From positions 4,062-68,061 of the forward strand of contig NZ_JWHR01000087.1 of the NCBI RefSeq assembly GCF_000808015.1: a DNA stretch of 64,000 bases. Direction: 5' to 3'. The notes beneath the pieces were generated by a model. It did no database searches and was not told where the DNA came from. It was given only the letters and a program-made list of their open reading frames with translations. Source of the DNA: Terrisporobacter othiniensis. Lineage in GTDB: Bacteria; Bacillota; Clostridia; Peptostreptococcales; Peptostreptococcaceae. How positions within the stretch are numbered: position 1 is the stretch's first letter; the number at the start of each line of letters is the position of its first letter. Made by a program: the position numbers and the translations under genes. This document shows positions 61,431-64,000 of this stretch, piece by piece.

Positions 61431-62342
61431 TTATTCTTCCTCCGAATTAGCCACCTCTACCAAAACCTCCTGTGACTTTATTTTGTTACTATAAATTTCA
61501 CTAATAAATGTAGATCCTAATATTAGTATTCCTCCAAGTATTTGTAGTAAACTCATACTTTCACTTAAAATAATTGCTGACATAATTATGGCAGAAATAG
61601 GGTCAACATAAGAATAAATAGCAACAGTCTGACTTTCTAGTTTTTGAATAACAGTAAAATATATTAAATAAGCTATTCCTGTATGAACTATCCCTATTAT
61701 TAATAATAGAATTATTGACTTACTAGAAACCCCTGCTAAACTTATTTTTTCAGTAAAAATTACATATGGTATCAAAAATATGGCTGCAACTGATAATTGC
61801 ACCACAGAACTATCTCGCCCTGAAATGTCCTTTAAAAATTTATTTAGAACGACTACGCCCGCATATAAACAGGCTGCACTTAAACCATATACTATTCCAA
61901 CTATATTATTTCCACCCATGCTACTCTTATCTATACCTACAATACATAACATTCCTATCATAGCTGCAACTATACATAAAACTTTCACAGGTGTTAGTTT
62001 TTCTTTTAACAAAAAAGGAGATAAGAACATTACTATAACGGGTGCTAAATAATAACAAATTGTTGCAGTAGAAATAGTTGTATAATTATATGCTTGAAAT
62101 AAAAAAATCCAATTAAAACCTAGACATATTCCACAAGCTACAAGTACTAATAAGTTCGATTTTATTTTTTCCTTTGATAAATGTTCTTTTGATATCATAC
62201 TGAAAACTATTAAAAAAATACTTCCTACAATGGCTCTTACAAGAGCTATCTGACTAGATGTAAAATCAATATATCTTACAAATATTCCAATACTTCCCCA
62301 AATCAACATGGCAATAATAAGCCCTAATTTATATTTTTTCAT
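61431..62342 (-). CDS. EamA/DMT family exporter
   Basis: A 303-residue membrane protein of ten helices as two EamA halves. The first begins LGLIIAMLIWGSIGIFVRYIDF, with CLGFNWIFLFQAYNYTT and FLSPFLLKEKLTPVKVLCIVAAMIG (in parts). The second includes LSAACLYAGVVVLNKFLKD and IYSYVDPISAIIMSAIILSE. These drug/metabolite exporters pump amino acids or other metabolites. AGGAGGG precedes the ATG. It is followed leftwards by the lipoprotein gene but shares no clear operon signal. Confidence 0.9.
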   Translation of the reverse strand: MKKYKLGLIIAMLIWGSIGIFVRYIDFTSSQIALVRAIVGSIFLIVFSMISKEHLSKEKIKSNLLVLVACGICLGFNWIFLFQAYNYTTISTATICYYLAPVIVMFLSPFLLKEKLTPVKVLCIVAAMIGMLCIVGIDKSSMGGNNIVGIVYGLSAACLYAGVVVLNKFLKDISGRDSSVVQLSVAAIFLIPYVIFTEKISLAGVSSKSIILLLIIGIVHTGIAYLIYFTVIQKLESQTVAIYSYVDPISAIIMSAIILSESMSLLQILGGILILGSTFISEIYSNKIKSQEVLVEVANSEEE

Positions 62343-62418
62343 CTATTCCCTCCTTTTAACTATCAATCATTGTATATACTTTCAATATACTCCGCCACAG
62401 TTTTAGTAGCTACAATTA

Positions 62419-63027
62419 TTAAAATATTTTCTTTAGAAAATTCTTTGATAACCTCCATTCCTCACCATTAATTATTGTTTCTCTAATTAAAGTCATTGCA
62501 TCTGTATTGTTTAATGGAGGAATTGCATTAGAAAACATGATTATTCCATCTTTTAACTCTTCTTCATCTTCCTTTATTACGCATACTTTTAGTCCAAAAT
62601 CATAAGGACTAATTGTAACTGATGATTTTATTCTTTCATCTATACAGTTAATTAAAGTCAAAAAAACTCCCATACTATGACCTACCAAAAAAATATTATT
62701 TTTATCTATATTGTAATTTGTTACATTTTCTTCATTTGTTACAAAATTAATTACACTCCTCACATCTTCAATACAATTTGAAAATAAAAATTGTCCATTT
62801 ACTCCCCAACATCCTCTATAATGAAATATAAGTACATTTAAACCACATCATCTAAGGCTATGGGCTAAGTCATGATTATCTTCATATCCTGGAAATCCAT
62901 GTAATAAAATTGCAGTTGGACAAGAACCTTCTTCTCCATTACTTCTTATTTTAAGATCATATAAGTTAGGAAAGTATCCATTTACCTATTCTATTTTTGG
63001 ATCCATAAAAATCATTTGACTATTCAT
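62419..63027 (-). pseudogene. Alpha/beta hydrolase broken by two in-frame stops
   Basis: A 203-codon frame from ATG at 63027 (AGGAGG nine bases upstream) interrupted by TAG at 62988-62986 and TGA at 62850-62848 and otherwise open. The first part reads TAILLHGFPGYEDNHDLAHSL (oxyanion-hole HG motif, in parts); the second continues CGLNVLIFHYRGCWG; the last has the nucleophile elbow VGHSMG and KSSVTISPYDFG. Reading through both stops, the pieces make a contiguous acyl-hydrolase-type protein, somewhat short at the C-terminus. So the gene was recently intact. Confidence 0.85.
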
Positions 63028-63203
63028 TTAGCTCCCTCCTTAATAATAAAACCTATTATATAAATTATAACTAATGAAAATACTAATCGGTTAAATATTC
63101 CATTTTCTTATAAAAATTTTTATTTTAGGGACATCAATTACTCTTTTAACTATATAATATTATATAGAGTAATCTAAATTTTTAATTAAAGAGGACGAGT
63201 ATA

Positions 63204-63920
63204 ATGAGGAAAATAAAAAAAATTAACGAAATAGTTAAGGCTTTTTATAATATATTTGGTGCACTTCCTTTGTTAATAACCCTATATATATATCCATTAA
63301 TTCCTGATGAAATTCCTATTCACTATTGGATGAATGGAACTATTGATAGATGGGGAAGTAAAAATGAATTGTTTATTGTTCCAATGATAATTTTTTTATT
63401 ATTTGTTATTTTTCAACCTAAACTCTTTTATTTAAGTTTTAATTCTGAGTCTGAAGATAAAATAACAAGATGGAACAATTATTATTTTTTGATAATATTA
63501 AATATTTTAGTATATACAAATATATATATTTCTTTAAACTATCAGACTTGCTTAGATAACTTTAACTTTTACAATTTTTTTGCCTGTGCTATTTGTTTTT
63601 TATTTGGATTTTATGGTAGTTATATTCCTAACTGTATCAGAACATCTAGCTTTTCTATTAGAAACAAATACACTTTAGAAAATCATATTATTTGGGATAA
63701 AACTCATAAATTTTGTGGCAAACTTTGGTTTACTGGAAGTATAATTTTTTTCCCCATGCTCTTATTTAGTAATAACTATCACCTATTAATTATTGCTATT
63801 ATAATGATATGCACTTTCTTTATACCTCCTATTATATATATAAAATACCTACATGAAAAATATATTAAAGGTCAATTAGAAGATCATTCTCATAAAAAAA
63901 GAATACAACATTCTCATTAA
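63204..63920 (+). CDS. DUF1648 domain membrane protein
   Basis: A 238-residue protein with about six hydrophobic segments. Near the N-terminus PDEIPIHYWMNGTIDRWGSKNEL (in parts) is the DUF1648 signature seen in SdpI-like and related Firmicute membrane proteins. The C-terminus is His-rich (EDHSHKKRIQHSH) and charged. Some relatives give immunity to secreted toxins (SdpI), but no toxin gene is adjacent. GAGGACG precedes the ATG. A terminator follows near the window end. Confidence 0.82.
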   Translation: MRKIKKINEIVKAFYNIFGALPLLITLYIYPLIPDEIPIHYWMNGTIDRWGSKNELFIVPMIIFLLFVIFQPKLFYLSFNSESEDKITRWNNYYFLIILNILVYTNIYISLNYQTCLDNFNFYNFFACAICFLFGFYGSYIPNCIRTSSFSIRNKYTLENHIIWDKTHKFCGKLWFTGSIIFFPMLLFSNNYHLLIIAIIMICTFFIPPIIYIKYLHEKYIKGQLEDHSHKKRIQHSH

Positions 63921-63940
63921 TTACTAAAATATAATAATCG

Positions 63941-63982
63941 AGACTGTAGATAACTATTATCAATATCTACAGTCTTTTGATT
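63941..63982 (+). terminator. Terminator after the DUF1648 gene
   Basis: A 12-bp perfect stem (63941-63952 with 63964-63975) followed by T-rich sequence. Confidence 0.8.
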
Positions 63983-64000
63983 TTTATCATAATATTATAA

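Overview
The window is AT-rich, low-GC Firmicute DNA. Its gene content suggests the Peptostreptococcaceae (a Paraclostridium, Paeniclostridium, Romboutsia or Clostridioides relative), but this rests on gene style rather than a database match. Supporting signs are strong AGGAGG ribosome sites, TTG and GTG starts, a class I c-di-GMP riboswitch, a T-box leader, ECF transport and many lipoproteins. No phage, insertion sequence, integrase or CRISPR array was seen.

Layout, left to right. (1) 1-1142: the start of an amino acid ABC lipoprotein gene behind a histidine leader peptide and attenuator, then a VOC protein. (2) 1199-9383: a purine/nucleoside locus on the minus strand, with an M20 amidohydrolase, a BMP lipoprotein, an ATPase and two permeases as one operon behind a PurR-like dyad, then adenine deaminase. 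(3) 9570-17234: a modular GH25 lysozyme, a MATE exporter, tRNA-Lys, a cyclophilin lipoprotein, a c-di-GMP riboswitch with no gene behind it, a GNAT enzyme, a TVP38 membrane protein with a non-ATG start and a dicarboxylate/glutamate symporter. (4) 17605-24794: an unknown protein divergent from a leaderless LRR protein, then rbsKDACB. (5) 24842-32214: an SH3-like protein, a T-box in front of a decayed ilvB, a cation/proton antiporter, a tiny zinc ribbon, a Pro/Gly-rich protein, a YeiH-type exporter and a MutS2-like protein without Smr behind a leader-ORF attenuator. (6) 32409-36003: modABC (modC has an in-frame stop) divergent from an HTH-PBP regulator. (7) 36059-50658: the most striking region, described below. 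(8) 50889-64000: HAD, DUF1232, pentapeptide, B3/B4, ferritin, a TetR-MMPL-heptad-repeat protein set, HD, a lipoprotein, a DMT exporter, a broken alpha/beta hydrolase and a DUF1648 protein.

The 36-51 kb region looks like a surface corrinoid-capture system. It encodes a complete ECF transporter (S component, double ATPase, EcfT), three proteins with the DUF4430 fold found in the C-terminal domain of animal transcobalamin and intrinsic factor, and two proteins with an alpha/alpha-barrel like the other half of intrinsic factor. One barrel protein ends in a dockerin, and the gene next to it encodes a membrane-anchored cohesin, so the barrel may be docked at the membrane beside the transporter. An orphan LuxR-type regulator closes the cluster. 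A perfect palindrome, GTAGTACTAC, occurs four times here, each time intergenic, and at three copies 14 bases separate it from a -10-like hexamer. No cobalamin riboswitch was seen. The substrate is inferred from fold and context only.

The window is also rich in RNA control: a histidine leader, a c-di-GMP switch, a T-box, a leader-ORF attenuator and a hairpin over a ribosome site. Starts were moved from the longest ORF to the start with a good ribosome site wherever the sequence supported it.
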